From assembly GCA_050084515.1 (NCBI GenBank), contig CM114271.1:28334001-28398000 (forward strand): a stretch of 64,000 nt of DNA. Direction: 5' to 3'. Position numbers and translations under genes: made by a program. The notes beneath the pieces are model-generated. The model saw only the letters and a program-made list of their open reading frames with translations. It did no database searches and had not been told where the DNA came from. Below are positions 11,240 to 23,799 of this stretch, piece by piece; position 1 is the first letter of the stretch, and every line of letters begins with the position of its first letter. Source of the DNA: Blasia pusilla (Eukaryota > Marchantiophyta > Marchantiopsida > Blasiales).

Positions 11240-12850
11240 AAAATTTCTTTGGTAGTGTTTGTTGCTTTATGAATGTGTTCCAACATAGATATTATGCACA
11301 TGGATTATGCGAACGAAAATAGTTGGATGGCTTGCAACATTATATATGAAACCATACAATGTCCAAAGGGGGGAAGTTGCATTGGCAGATCTATGTTGAG
11401 CGATATATTGTTGCTTGCCTTTGGATATATGGACAACCATACAATTTCCTTATTATCAAGACATGTCTTGTGTGTCGGATTGAACATCATTGTGATTTGA
11501 TAGGATAAAGGTAATAATAGTTACAATGTAGTTTTTATGTCATCAATGTTGATAGAGAACAAGCATTTATGAGAGGTATGGATGTCTAAGATGAACTTCA
11601 CATCGCTTATTCCAACCAAATCAAATCTAGGAAATGGTGGCACTATCTCTTTTGGTTTGGCATATATATATATTGGTGTAACACATGAATGAATTTGATG
11701 ATGTATGTATTAGAAAAGTCATAGAACAAAACAAGATAAACACCAAAGATTTCGATAAGAGATAGCCTAGGTGGTAAGCTATCGTTAAAGAGAAAAAGCC
11801 ACACAAATGATGGATAACTTCTTCTTTCCACTATGGCTCAAAGCTTCCTAATAGATTCTTGTGTATTGAATGTTATGCAACGATTTTTTTTCTTGTCCAA
11901 ACTGCAACGAAATACGTTTGTGTAAAGGGCTCTGCTTCGGTGGTCTTAATGAGCAAATTGAGTGTTGTGCAAATGTTTTGAAGTCCTGTGGTGGTATTTG
12001 GGACTAACAAAGTGAATGGGGCACAAAAGCGGGTAATAACTTGGAATATTTTTAATTCCATGCAATTGTGAAAGTTCTTTTCCTATCACTTATGAAAGTT
12101 CTTTTCGAAGAGTGATAGGCTAACATTGAGATATATGGATCTACCTAGTGCAAAGTTTTGTATGCAATAATAAGGTGGAAAATCACTCCACTTCCTTCTC
12201 TCTCATTGTGTTGTTGTGATGTTCTCATGCTGGTTTTGAATGATGACACATCATTTCAACATTTATGCTATGATCGGGTTGTATGAATGCATTCATATTA
12301 TCGTTGAATGGGTAGGAAAGCATTTTGCATTCCCTTTGGAGGCTTGGTTTGGATTTGGTCACATCTCTTGAGTAACTAGTGACAATCTAATGGGTTTAAA
12401 TCCCAAAGGACTCAATAGGTTTGGATGTGGATAGAGGGAATCTATATTTTGGTCCCGGGAAAAGAATGGGTTATCCCGAAAACTGAATTATTGGCAATCT
12501 TCCAAAGCCAAAAGAAAAGAAAAGAAAGTCCAAAAATGATCCTAACCCCAAATGATGGAAAATGTTGATTGCATTCCCCATTGAAAAACAATTTCACTAG
12601 TATGCACATGAACTAGACATCTAGAAACTAGAGGGTGAAGATTAATTTTTGACGGTTGGATATGGAGCTATAAATAAAAGAAAACTCTCGGTTGCATAAA
12701 TGGCCGCAATAGCCCAAAAGATGTTGGTCCTTAGTGGTTAAAGGGTTGCATAACTTGCATCAGGTAGTGATAGGTGTCTAGTTGTGATGTGGCGGGGCAA
12801 GAAGAACGCGACTTTCTTCGGAAACCAGTTAGTTCCTCCTGTTCATTCGG
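11240..12850. other. intergenic, no gene recognised
   Basis: This AT-rich sequence lies between the copia remnant and the NUP62 promoter. Short open frames on both strands show no known motif or coding-like composition. Nothing further is supported. Confidence 0.4.
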
Positions 12851-12852
12851 TA

Positions 12853-13115
12853 GGGGTTTAGGGTTAGGGTTTTAACAAGAGGAGTACACTTTCCCACGAT
12901 GTAATTCGAATCGAGGAATGACGGAGCGCGAGGCGATGTCTCACAATTCGAACGGGCGCTCTGCGCAGTTGAATGCGGGACAGGTGTTGAGTTGAATTAC
13001 AGATGGCAGTTTTGACACACAGTTTGGAGCGGTGATCTTGATGCGGAGGAGGGATGGCGCACGGAAGTCTGCCCGAGTTCAAGATTTAGGACTCGGCGGG
13101 TTTTAGGGTTTAGGG
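12853..13115. promoter_or_regulatory. telo-box motifs upstream of NUP62
   Basis: Two clusters of the plant telomere-like motif (TTTAGGGTTAGGG at 12857-12869 and TTTTAGGGTTTAGGG at 13101-13115) lie 290-560 bases upstream of the NUP62 start codon. Telo-boxes (AAACCCTAA or its complement) are known promoter elements of plant genes for growth and translation. Their role here is inferred from position only. Confidence 0.4.
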
Positions 13116-13407
13116 TACTTGGGCCATTTTTCTTTACGTTTGCTGAAATGGATTTTTTGGGTGTGGTGGTTGACTGGAAGGAAGCCTTTGTATTTCCAAT
13201 CTGTTGAGGTCATGGGAACACTCTTGCGAAGACCTACTTCACTCATTGACGACCTAATACGGGAATGAGAAACGCGAGAATGTGTAGCTTTAGGAGTTGA
13301 AGTTCACCAAGACTGGTCGTCTTGGTTGTTTTTTAAGCTGCACAACAAAAACCAGATAAATGTTCAGTACTTGCTGAAATTGCTTCCGGAGAGCGTCTAC
13401 CGCCGCA

Positions 13408-16400
13408 ATGTCAGGGTTTCCTGCCGCTACGGGCGGTGGGTTTTCTTCTTTTTCGTTCGGAACGGGTTCAGCCCCATCGCCGGGCTTCGGTAATCCTGCT
13501 CCCAGTGCTGCTTCTAGTGCGTCGCCATCAGGAGGTTTGTTTGGATCAACTCCACCTACATTCTCGTTTGGCAGTGCAACAGGATCGTCCTTCAGCGGGG
13601 GTTTTGGAACTCTAGGCGCCGGAACTGGAGCCTTCGGAGCATCCACCGCTGCTGCAACTTCAACTTTCGGAGCATCCACAGGAACCCCTGCCTTCGGATC
13701 ATCCACAGGAACTCCTGCCTTCGGAGCATCATCAGGAACTCCAGCATTCGGAGCGACGACTGGAACTCCGGCTTTCGGAACGTCTACTGGAGCGCCATCA
13801 TTCGGTGCATCTACGGGAATTTCAGGATTCGGAGCAGCCACAGGAACTCCAGCACTTGGAACATCGTTGGGAACTCCAGCTTTCGGGGCCTCCACGGGAA
13901 GTTCAGCCTTCGGAGTTGCAGGGGCAGGATCTCAGAGCGGATTCGGATCGGCTCCTGCTACAAGTGCTGCAGGGAGCTCTTTTGGTACCCCTGCTACCTC
14001 ATCCTTGTTTGGAGGAGCGTCGACGCAGCCTGCAGCCTCTGCCCCTAGTTTCTCTTTTTCCCAGCCTTCGGGTTCTGCTGCCTCCCCTTCAATATTTGGT
14101 GCACCTTCTGCTCCGTTCGCTAGTCCATTTTCTCAGAGTGGTACTGCCAACGCCACTCAGTCTTCATTATCTGTTTTTGGTAGCGCCGTTAACAGCGGAT
14201 CTTCGACATCTGGACAATCTGGTTTTTCGTTTGGGAGTGCGCCACTTAACTTCAGCTCGAAGCCTCTGATTCCTTCCTCTTCACAGCCCTCGTCCACCAC
14301 TCCTGCTGCTGGGTTTTCAGCCCCTGCCTCTAGTTTCGGATCTGGTAGTAAGCTCGGGATTGCGACGACTCCGACGTTCGGCGCCAATCCCCCCGGAGGA
14401 TCTCCGTCGGGTGCTTCTCCTGCGAATCCTGTCTCTGCTCCTGCTTTCACAGCCGCTTCATCATCTGCGGCGGGAGTGACATCTAGCTTTGGATTTGGAA
14501 GCAATCCTGCGAATCCCGTCGGGGAATCTTTCAATGCCAATCCGAGTGCAGCCCCTTCGAATATCAACTCAGGTGGCACATTTTCTGGATTCAGCTTCTC
14601 GGGGAATTCTTCTTCCCAACCTGCTTCTACATCCACTTTCGGAACGCCATCCAGCGCAGCCGCCGTGCAATTTCCTTCTTCTGCCACCCCAACTTCTAGT
14701 TCTCTATCTACCTCAGGTGCACCTCCAATGTTCGGTTCCGCAGCTTCTTCCGCCCTTTCTATGCCTTCATCGTCCGCACTTTCAGTCAATCCCAGCGCTC
14801 CGTCCTCAGGTCCTTCTCTATTCCCTTCTGGACAACTATCTTTTTCCACATCTGGGCTCAGTTCCAGCTCGGACCAGTCGACCTTAGTAGCATCTGGAGC
14901 TTCTCAACCAGGAGAAGCGAAAAGTGGCTTCTTTGGTGGAGCTGGGTCTGCGTCATCTCCATTCAGCTTCTCAGTGCCAGCTAAGGCAATTGGTCAATCC
15001 ACTCCAGCTGGATCAACCGCTGGGTCATTGGTCACTGGTAAGGGTTTTATCTTTCGACTTGGGAGGAAATACCCGAACAGCTAACTCCTTCCTCACGAAA
15101 TTTCATACGGGTTTTCCGTGGGACCAGACTTGTCAGGAGACGTCCAGGTCATTTCGTTTGAGCCGCAATGTCTGTTGCCAGTCTTGATAGGTGGTTCTGG
15201 AATAACCTGTTGGACTTTGTCACAATCGTCAGTTTTCCCCTGGAAGTCACTTGTCCAAGACTTACCTGGATTGGACTAATAAGAGAAGCTAGTGGCCTTT
15301 TTTTAAAAGAAGTTATTGTTGGGATTAATTTTTATTTTATCTGATTATTGGTATGACTTGAAGTTCTCCCGGAAATGTTTCTTGGCAGTGTCTCAATCAA
15401 GTACCAGTACTACTGGAGGTGCACTAGGTTCCTTCAAATTTGCTGTAGGTGCCAGTTCCTCAGCTCCAACATCAAACACTGGAGTAGGATCTTTGACTGG
15501 AACAGCAAGTGCACCTGCTACGACGTCTACTATAGCCACAATTTCCCCAGGCTCGCAGTAAGCATGTTTGCAAGTTGGAACCCTGTCAAATGCCAAAATA
15601 TAGTCTGCAATATTATGTCATTTTAATGTAAATTAAGGTTAATGCTAGCATGTCAATTGCTGGTGGATATCCCTTTTACTCCCACCTTGGAACTGGAACT
15701 TCTCAGTGAAGATTGTGTCAGTTACACAGGGATTGGAAGTAAAAAACTCGAGTTCCTATAGTAAACTCCAGTTTTCAGGTTTTTTAGAGAATCACCCGGT
15801 GTGTGGAGGAGTCCTCATGAACAATTTAAATTGTGTAAATTTGGGAAGATTTAAGATGTGGAAGCTTCAATCTATCAGTCGGAGAGGATGAGGATACAAT
15901 GAGGTTGATAGATAAGCTGATCCTCTTGTGAAAGCACTCAGAGATTGACTACCCAATTGACTTTCCTGATATGTAGGGGTGAAATGGGTGCTGGGACATG
16001 GGAGGGTAGTGAACTACTATTATTATGTGTGCAAAATTTGAAGGTTTTTGACCTGTTCTCGATGTTTGACATTGGCTATGTTGAAGATGCAATGGATATT
16101 GGTGGAGTTTACAGTGTCAGCGCTTCAATTTTAATACTTCACTTGAATGACACATCTTCTGTGGATGTTGAGCAGGACAGCAGGAAGTTTAACTCCAGCA
16201 GTCCAGCGCACACCTCGACCGCCATCAGAAATAACAGGAAAAACTGTAGAGGAGGTGAGGGTCGTCTTTAAGAACAATGCCAATTTCTGTGTTCTTGCAG
16301 ACACCACAGGTTGCGAATTCAGATTCTCTCCGTTGTATTCCTGGTTTGAGTTTTTATTTACCCATCAGGATTCATTCTCTTCAATACACATCTAGGTGTA

Positions 16401-18611
16401 AAACTAAGGGGACTACAAACTGAAAATTCTGAAATCTGGTTTGCTTGGGAGATCTCATCCCAGCAGTTTCTGATATGTACTTTGGAAACAACCTTGCCCT
16501 CCATGAACATGGGACTCTCTTCCATTTGTATGTTGGATAGATAATCAAAGAGTGGACTCGGGAGCTCCAAGACCGAACAGGAAAATTCAGGAAACATGCC
16601 GAATCACTAGGTGAATGGGACCGGAGGATCATCAGCAACAGAAATGTACTCATCAAAGTGGAGGTGTGCATTCTTTGTCAAACAGCACGTTTTCTAGTTG
16701 TGGGCTGAAACGAGTGTTGACAATTTTGTCCTTCAATTTCATATCAGTGGAGCATGATTGTGTGGTCCTAAGAAGGGTTTGTTGTGAATTTCTTGTAACT
16801 GATTCCCACTATTGAGTGGTAGACTTTCCCTCAACAGTATTCTGGTTGAAGAAAAAATCACTAGTCTGGAACTCTTTTAACTTCATTTCATGAGGTGGAT
16901 AGCTTGAAAAAGGGAACCTTTAGTTTGTTAGTACTCCCCTGCCTCATATATACCTTGTAGCTGTGTTGCCTTCGACCAAGCTGTCACACTGTTTCTAGCA
17001 ATTCACGTGTCTTAGGTCATTTCCTCTTTCTGCGTTTCCCCTATCCAAACAGTGCTGGAATCAATGCCTGTTTACACCCTGCAGTTCATTCTGAATTTTA
17101 TTTTGTGGTCTCTGCTTATGATCAATCAGTTTGTCTTTCCTCTCTGTGCCTAGTGACTGGGATGGATGTGTTATACAGCTCCATATTGTCTTGATGTAAA
17201 GGGACAGGATGCTGAAGGGTGTTGGCTTGTGCAAGATGGGAATGCCAGTAAGCTAACTTTTTTGTTTTTCCTGGTCAGGAATTTCTAGATTTTTGTCAGT
17301 GATCTTCTTATTCCCCCTTTAACATTCTTCAGATTTTGAGGAGGTTCATCTTTCTCTGTACGGCCTATTGCTTTCCTTTGTAAGACGTATATACTTTATG
17401 TTAACATCCAGATTCAGGTTATTATTTGTGACCTTTTCCCCACTTTATGACTTTCTGTCAGCCAGTAATGGACTATTTTATGTCTCTTCTACATTGAGTT
17501 ATGTGGTAAATGACTGAAAACCCTTCCACCTTTAAACTTCAGTCAAGAATTTACCACTATTTTATGACTCACATGCTGCTCATTGTGACTGTTTGCAGAG
17601 TGAGGTCGCAAAGGTTGTAGAATCCCAGCATAGTCTTGAAAGACAACTGGAGCTGATTGAGACTCATCAACAAGAGGTAACATATTCAAATTTAATTTAC
17701 CATTTTGAACCTACCAGCTTACATTGATTTTAGTTTTTTGAAGTTCTCCCATTTCAACTGAAGGTGAAGCTTATTCTCTTACACCCTGGAATTAGAGGAA
17801 AGGGGGCGGAGCAATGTAGTGAAGTGGGAAGAGGCCAAATATCTTCTCTGATTCCAACCTTCAGGGTTGGGAAGGTGCAGTCAAGTTCACCTAATTTTGA
17901 ATCTTATAGACTTCCCCTCTATGTTCCATACGGTTTCAGCTAACTGGGCTCCTGTAGAATAATTTGGCCAAATTAATAGCTGAAGTTGTGTCATCAATAG
18001 TTTCAACGTATGAGTCTTATTAGTATGAGGAATCCTGTGTCTTATGAAGGGAAAGCTTGACAGTCTTCTTTAATGAACATGTGCAATGACACCATTCCTA
18101 AGGGCTATTTCTTCCGAGAGATTCCTGTGTGGGTTAGCTCTAGGTGAGAGGATCTGCCTATTGACTAAAGGCTTGTGACATGTACCTGTTAACCATGTTT
18201 AGCCAAATACCTTCTTGGTGACAGGTTGAAAAAGCACTGGAAAGTATGGAGGATGAAGCTGAAAGACTGTATCGTGAAGAACGGGTTGGTCTTCTGGAAA
18301 ATGAAGCTGCGGCAACCAGGGACAGGATGTTCCATCAAGCAGAGTTTGTGGAAAGAGAATTGGAACGTTTAGGATCTAAACTTAAAGACACCATTCAAAA
18401 TATCAATGCAACTCAGGGTGGGGATTTACATGTGGTGGATGGAGCGAGTCCTTTGGACTTAGTAGTGCGAATTCTCAACAATCAGTTAAGCTCTCTACTG
18501 TGGATTGATGAAAAATCTGGGGAGCTTGCTGATCGCATACAAACCCTGGTGTCTGATCAAGCGGCTCATCATGACCGAGGTTTTGCTGGTTCCCGCATCA
18601 GAGGAGCTTAA
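13408..18611 (+). CDS. NUP62: nuclear pore protein NUP62 (Nsp1/p62 family), six exons
   Basis: Exons fit 13408-15037, 15389-15557, 16176-16254, 16541-16663, 17599-17676 and 18225-18611. All have GT-AG introns and consistent phases (1, 2, 0, 0, 0), giving about 821 aa, slightly longer than is usual for plant Nup62. Residues 1-600 are a Ser/Thr/Gly/Ala-rich FG domain with many GFG, SFG and AFG repeats, which form the permeability barrier and bind transport receptors. From about residue 610 the Nsp1_C coiled-coil follows: SEITGKTVEE, IIKEWTRELQDRTGKFRKHA, LERQLELIETHQQE, AATRDRMFHQAEFVERELE and LVVRILNNQLSSLLWIDEKS. It anchors the protein in the central Nup62-Nup58-Nup54 channel complex. The start is the first ATG of the open FG frame. 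The last 20 residues after WIDEKSGELADRIQ do not match what I expect, so the final stop is less certain. Confidence 0.93.
13650..13920 (+). repeat. in-frame ~30-bp tandem repeats in NUP62 FG domain
   Basis: About nine near-identical 10-residue units with the pattern (F)GASTGTPAF are encoded in tandem, and the DNA repeats with a period near 30 bases (variants of GGAACTCCTGCCTTCGGAGC). Recent unit duplication probably expanded the FG domain here. Confidence 0.75.
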
Positions 18612-20838
18612 GATTATGTCAAAGGAGAGACTGTTGAATTGGCATGTTACTCTGACAGCGTTTGCACAGAACACTGCTGAAGTCTGCTCCATATGGCGTG
18701 CCATCAAAATAGATGGTGAAGAGGATGTTTAGAAGGCCTCCAAAGCAAGTGAGATCCATGCATCCCTTGCAAGTACTTACAGCATTGCAGTCTGTTGGCG
18801 TTCGGGTCAAGGGAGTTGTCAAGGTGAGAACATGATCGGTAGATGCATGTTCGAAACCTAGGCTTTTCTGCACCTTTCCGCCAGCTCCAAGGGCCTCTTC
18901 ACTATAATCATGCACTTGGGAAAATCATGAGCATCTATTTCAAATCCCAGGTATGGTATTCACCATTTGAATATTTTGGAATGCAAGATTCACCTCATCA
19001 ACACTTTGATTGACATGAAATAGGTCCATTTTGAGTCTACTCTCTGCATTCAGTTCTTGTATCCGAGTGCCCACGAGGCTGTAGATGTTAGCGTTGGAGA
19101 AATTTCTGAGTTACCTTTGGTAGTGTTAGCTGGTAGTGAAAGAAACCCCATTTCCAAAGGTCAAGTTAGACGGTTAGAATAGTGATGTTCATGGGCAATC
19201 TACAGAAACTTAGTTATCTTCTGGAAATGTCCAGCGGCTCATATGTACCTGAAGAATATGGGCGTTACTCTAAATGCTAAGCAGCATCTTTGTACCTGAA
19301 GACAAAGGGCTAAACTCAGAGGGTGAGAAATTAGAGGTCCCCTTCAGAGAAAAGGAATGGTGTGCAAATTTCAAATGCGAGACCAGGCCGATCTTTTTTG
19401 ACTTGAAACTTAAGTGCTGTGTAGTTTCTTTGGTCATCCCACTACTAGATTTCTCCAAATCTTCAGTGCTAGTAAAACGGTTCATAGATTGAGGGTCGTT
19501 CCTCAAGCTTTCACCACTGTCGTTTGCAAGAGATCTTGAAGGTTTTTGTCACGACCTTCAGAGTGGTGGCCAACAGCGCGTTCATCATTTCAGTGGTAGA
19601 TGTGAAGTCATTGGCCATTATGTATAACTATTTGATCTATTTTCAATGAAATATTCGAAAGTCTGATCTATTCATATAGTAATGCGACACTAGTGCGATG
19701 ACCAGGTAATAGGGATGTAATGGGACCTGGGACGATGAAACTCCTATCATTGAATACTGTTTCCACCATTGTGGTGGGAAACTCTAAGAAAACTAACGTA
19801 AGAAGGAAGAAGCCTTTTTGTACATAAAACAATTCCGCTTGGAGACTTCAGGCTGGATATTTCATGCCCAGGAGACGGCACATTACACTGAAAACTTCTG
19901 TGAGGAGTAAAAGCTTCGGGGCCGAAGTTTCAAACGCGACATTAATTAGGCAGACTGCTTAAAAACTGAGTGCCGTGTACTTTGTACGCACATCGCAGAT
20001 CGTGTACAATACTCACCAAAATTGTGTAAACAGTGCATCGAAAGTGGCTTGTTTAGCCAGCCGATATCCTACCTCTGTATTTGACCAGCGATGGAACACT
20101 GGCCATAGCCACTCACGCACTCGTCTCAAGGAAGGCTCATATGGTGAGTGCTGGGAGTAATAGTGTCCAACTCTTCGGGAGGCTTTTGCAAAGTATAGGA
20201 CTATTACTGGAATAAGTGATGTTTTAGGGGAAAGTGGAAGGTTTTTACCTTTCATTTTACTTCCGGAAAATTTTTATTTGACAATTAAATTCTGAATTTC
20301 TTTTTTCCTTTTCCATAATTCCTGCTTTTGGCGTTGCCTAAATTTTAGCGAATACTTGAGCTAAACATAGATGATTTCTTTTCTAGAGGTAACGTTAGGA
20401 AGTCACTCATATTCACCACAATCCCAAATCTGTTATACCTTCTAAATCACTTCTTAAAGTCATCTTTAAGAATTGTCAAAACTCCCACCAATTGGAAGCC
20501 AAGGTTACTTCCCCTCTTAATACTTGGAGCTTTGTGGCTCCAAGTAATCAAGCACGGTCCTACTTCTTAAAGTCTTCTAATTTGTAGATACTTGAGTGGC
20601 TTTCACTTCTTCACCAAAATCAGAGGAAGATCAATCCTCAAAACAACATCTAAGTACTTGGTGGTCAACATGTTGCGAGAGTTAGTCTTTATCATTTTTA
20701 TGAATGGTCTCATATACGGCAGCCCTAACAGAATTGGACTCTAACTATATTTGCCAAAATCAACAAATTGGAAAATTTATATTGTATGGAGGGACTCTAA
20801 CTTAACATAGTCCACAAGTATGTGAAATTACGATAATT
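18612..20838. other. NUP62 3' flank and intergenic, no gene recognised
   Basis: The first few hundred bases probably hold the NUP62 3' untranslated region. A second frame stays open from within the last exon to 18732, but shows no recognised domain. Other short frames (19270-19506, 20013-20255) lack motifs. No repeats or RNA genes were recognised. Confidence 0.35.
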
Positions 20839-22672
20839 TCATTTAGTGGTAGCCATCAATTTGAAAGACTGAAACTCTTGTTTAATAATTGGAGAATTAG
20901 TGACACTTGGCTGCAAATGACCGTGTAATGGAGATTGAGCTCCGAACAGACCACACAAGTCATCTAAATCTTTACGTCCCCAACTATTCACTCCTACTTG
21001 CAGAGAAGGCATGTGTAGAGGGTTGAGGATTCTCATTGGACCATTGGGGTTGTTATCTCGAAATCGTTCTTGTAAAGTTGCACACACCTTTTCAGCAAAC
21101 TTTTTATTAAAGAATAAGGTAGTCTCCAAGTCCCATCTTGTCCGATCTTGACATATTTATGCTATGAAATTTGTTTCCCCTCATCTGAGATTGTCAGTGA
21201 TGAAGATAACCACCAGGTGGCCTGAAGTCAAGAAGTCAATGGTAACCTGTATCTTCAGAGAAGGTTGAAGCGTTCAAGTCATGAGTTTCCATGGCAAAAT
21301 TCATGGTAATCCTAGCTATCTCCACATTGACAATGCTCCCTATAGAGCTAACATCCACAAACTTGTACTGAAATATCTTACTCAAATTTGCAAGCATGGA
21401 AAGAATATCAGCCAAAAATTACAATTGATTGATCATTTGGAATGATGTTGAATAAATTCACACCATTCCCATCGTCCTATAAAGGGGAAATACCTCTAAA
21501 GTATGTTATTACTGATTCTAAAAAATCACACAATGTGGTTATTGCTTGCCAATGGGATAACCATCGAATCTTGTGGTATCTCTTCATGACTCGCTGAGAG
21601 TCTTCCTGCAAAGATGCTAGAATTGTTTTCCTCCTAGAAAACCTTGTAAAGTAACTAGCTACAACATTGAGAATTGAATCAACTTTTGAGGATATTAACT
21701 TGCAATCAAGAGCTTTCGCAATTGACAAAGCAACCATATTAGTTCTATGGGATACACAATGAATTGAAAGAATATATGGTTTACCTTCTGCCTCATTTGG
21801 GATATTACCCCTATCTTGCTACCTACCATTTTTTATGCACCATCTGAACCAAATGCTATCATTTTGGAGAATTCCAACCCTCCATCTTTAATTAGTTGCA
21901 GCAAGGTTTCAATAATAATATTAAAACATTTTGATTCACAGCGAAGTAATTCTAGAAAACAACATTCTGCTTGGCCCTCTTCAATGAAAGTGGCAAACAC
22001 GACCAAATGCCCTGTTACAGATATGTCAGTTGACTCATCGATCGTAATTCCAAAGAAAGGAGAGGCTTGAACTCTAGCGAGAGTTCTTCTATGCAGAACT
22101 TGGCTAATGAAATAAGACATTTCACTACAACTCTTTTCATCTTGGTATAAGTCTTTGGCAATAGGAACATTGACAAAAATTAGCAACTTACAGATTGGAA
22201 AATTTTAAAAATGGCATAGCCTCCTTTGCAAGGAAGTATGCGCATTTAAACAATGTCAGGAAAGCGACTTCGTAAGTTCGGTTGGTTGTGGCAATAGCCT
22301 TTGCCATCCACTTCTTACCCCCATTTGCACCCTATGAAAGCTTAATGTGCTCGTTGGACTTGGCATGATGAGTAAAGGCTGAAACCTTGCAATTAATTGC
22401 TCAATCTCTAGCAAAGACACCCTTCCCCTTTCCCTTCCTACAAAATTTACAAAACATTCTACCAAGCACTCATTCAAAATCAATCCAATCAAACATTGAG
22501 TACTAGACATCCTTCCATGCTACACGAACTTTTTCAGATAAAGTTGCACCACTTCTGGATGGAGGTTGCTTGTCTCTTTCATCAGATGAGGTAGAAAATG
22601 TGATAATGTTAGGCCCATCATCTATAGGTTCCTTACCTAGAAACGCAATCATTATCTTTTGTCTCTTGGCCA
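20839..22672 (-). pseudogene. hAT-superfamily transposase, truncated and interrupted
   Basis: Reading the minus strand from 22672, the chain begins MAKRQKIMIAFLGK and has a BED-like zinc finger remnant (MFCKFCRKGKGKG, then THHAKSNEHIKL, near 22330-22460). Next comes a transposase core of the DUF4371/ZNF862-like hAT type: FFGITIDESTDIS carries a first catalytic Asp (about 22060), and FSKMIAFGSDGA is a second conserved block (about 21840). It is followed by KRYHKIRWLSHWQAI (21570) and NPLHMPSLQVGVNSWGRKDL (about 20950-21030). At least four stops or frameshifts break it. The C-terminal hATC dimerisation region is missing, so the copy is inactive. Confidence 0.75.
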
Positions 22673-22929
22673 TGTGCACTTATGAGCAACTACCAACCAA
22701 TGTCTAACCCGATCTAGACTAAAATCTGTAAACCTCAAAGTAAACCCAACAACGAGGAGAGTTAATGAAAAGATTTGGCTCGTTGGATAGAGAGTGCAGC
22801 TAAGCAGAGCATCGGCAATCCAAAACTCAGAAACCAAAATTTTTTTTTTTTTGGGGGGCACATACAAAGAAATGTAGTGGAAAGTCTCGCTAGAATGTCC
22901 ACGCTACAAATATAGCTGCCCTAAATCCA

Positions 22930-23760
22930 TCCCAAAATTGCGTATAGAGCCCCAAATCCACCCCAAAGATTCATGGAAAGCCCCAAAGATTCGCTGCTCC
23001 GAAAGTGTGGCAATACATAATGACCCTAAAACGAAGCAAAGCACGAAGCGAAGCAAGAGCGGCGGAAGCAAAGCAAGAGTGGCACGTTCAATGGAAGTGT
23101 GGCACTACCATGTGTGCAGTGCGGATCGGGATTCGCAAGACTCCAAGTCCAAGAGCAAAACAAACAAAGCAAAGTTTGGATTGGCGCATTCAGATCTTGA
23201 GAGCCCGCAATTGTGCAATAGAAAACAAAAAGCAAAGGGAATGACGGTGAGTTTTGTGACAAAGACCGTAACTCAGAGAGAGCAAGTGTGTTGCGTGTAC
23301 TAGGGATCATAGCTAAAATGAACAAAGTAGGCCCCGTAGCTCGAACTCTGCGGATGGGCACGTTCGAAACTGGAGAGCCCATAACTGTGCAAAACAAAAC
23401 GAAAAGCGAAAGAACAGAGGGCCCGCAGCTCGGCCTCTCAGACTCTGGGGATGGGCCCATTCACAATAGGAGAGCCGTAGCTGTATAAAGCAAAAAGAAT
23501 AGAAAAATAACGGTGACTTTTTAGACAGGTCCCGCAACTCGGACTCTCGGAGAGAGCAAGTGTGGTGCGTGCACTAGGGCCCCTAGTTCGGAGAGAGAAG
23601 TATGCTACCTGCATTCTGCAACAAGGAAAAGAAAAGGTTTCAGACGGGGTCCGCTGCTCGGAGAGACAAGAGTGCAGAAGAAAGAAAGTAAGGGAATGAG
23701 CCGTGGAGAGCCCCGCGGTGGGTCTCTTGATAGCTTCTCCCCTAAGCCACCCCTTCGTAT
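22930..23760. repeat. diverged subterminal repeats beside the hAT remnant
   Basis: Degenerate modules recur: GGAGAGCCC(G/A)(C/T)A(A/G)(C/T)TGTGCAA with AAAACAAAA(A/C)GCAAAG after it (about 23200 and 23370, a weaker copy near 23470), and GAGAGAGCAAGTGTG(T/G)TGCGTG(T/C)ACTAGGG (about 23275 and 23555). Such subterminal repeats are typical of hAT ends. The position upstream of the transposase start fits, but terminal inverted repeats were not found. Confidence 0.5.
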
Positions 23761-23799
23761 GGCTTGTTTGGCATAGAGCCATCCAATCAAGATCTGACG

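Noticed and set aside
13290-13895. Pro/Ala/Val-rich 201-codon minus-strand frame
   Set aside because: It is the antisense shadow of the NUP62 FG repeats; its repeats come from the coding strand.
14157-14849. 230-codon minus-strand frame
   Set aside because: It is also antisense to NUP62 exon 1, with no motif of its own.
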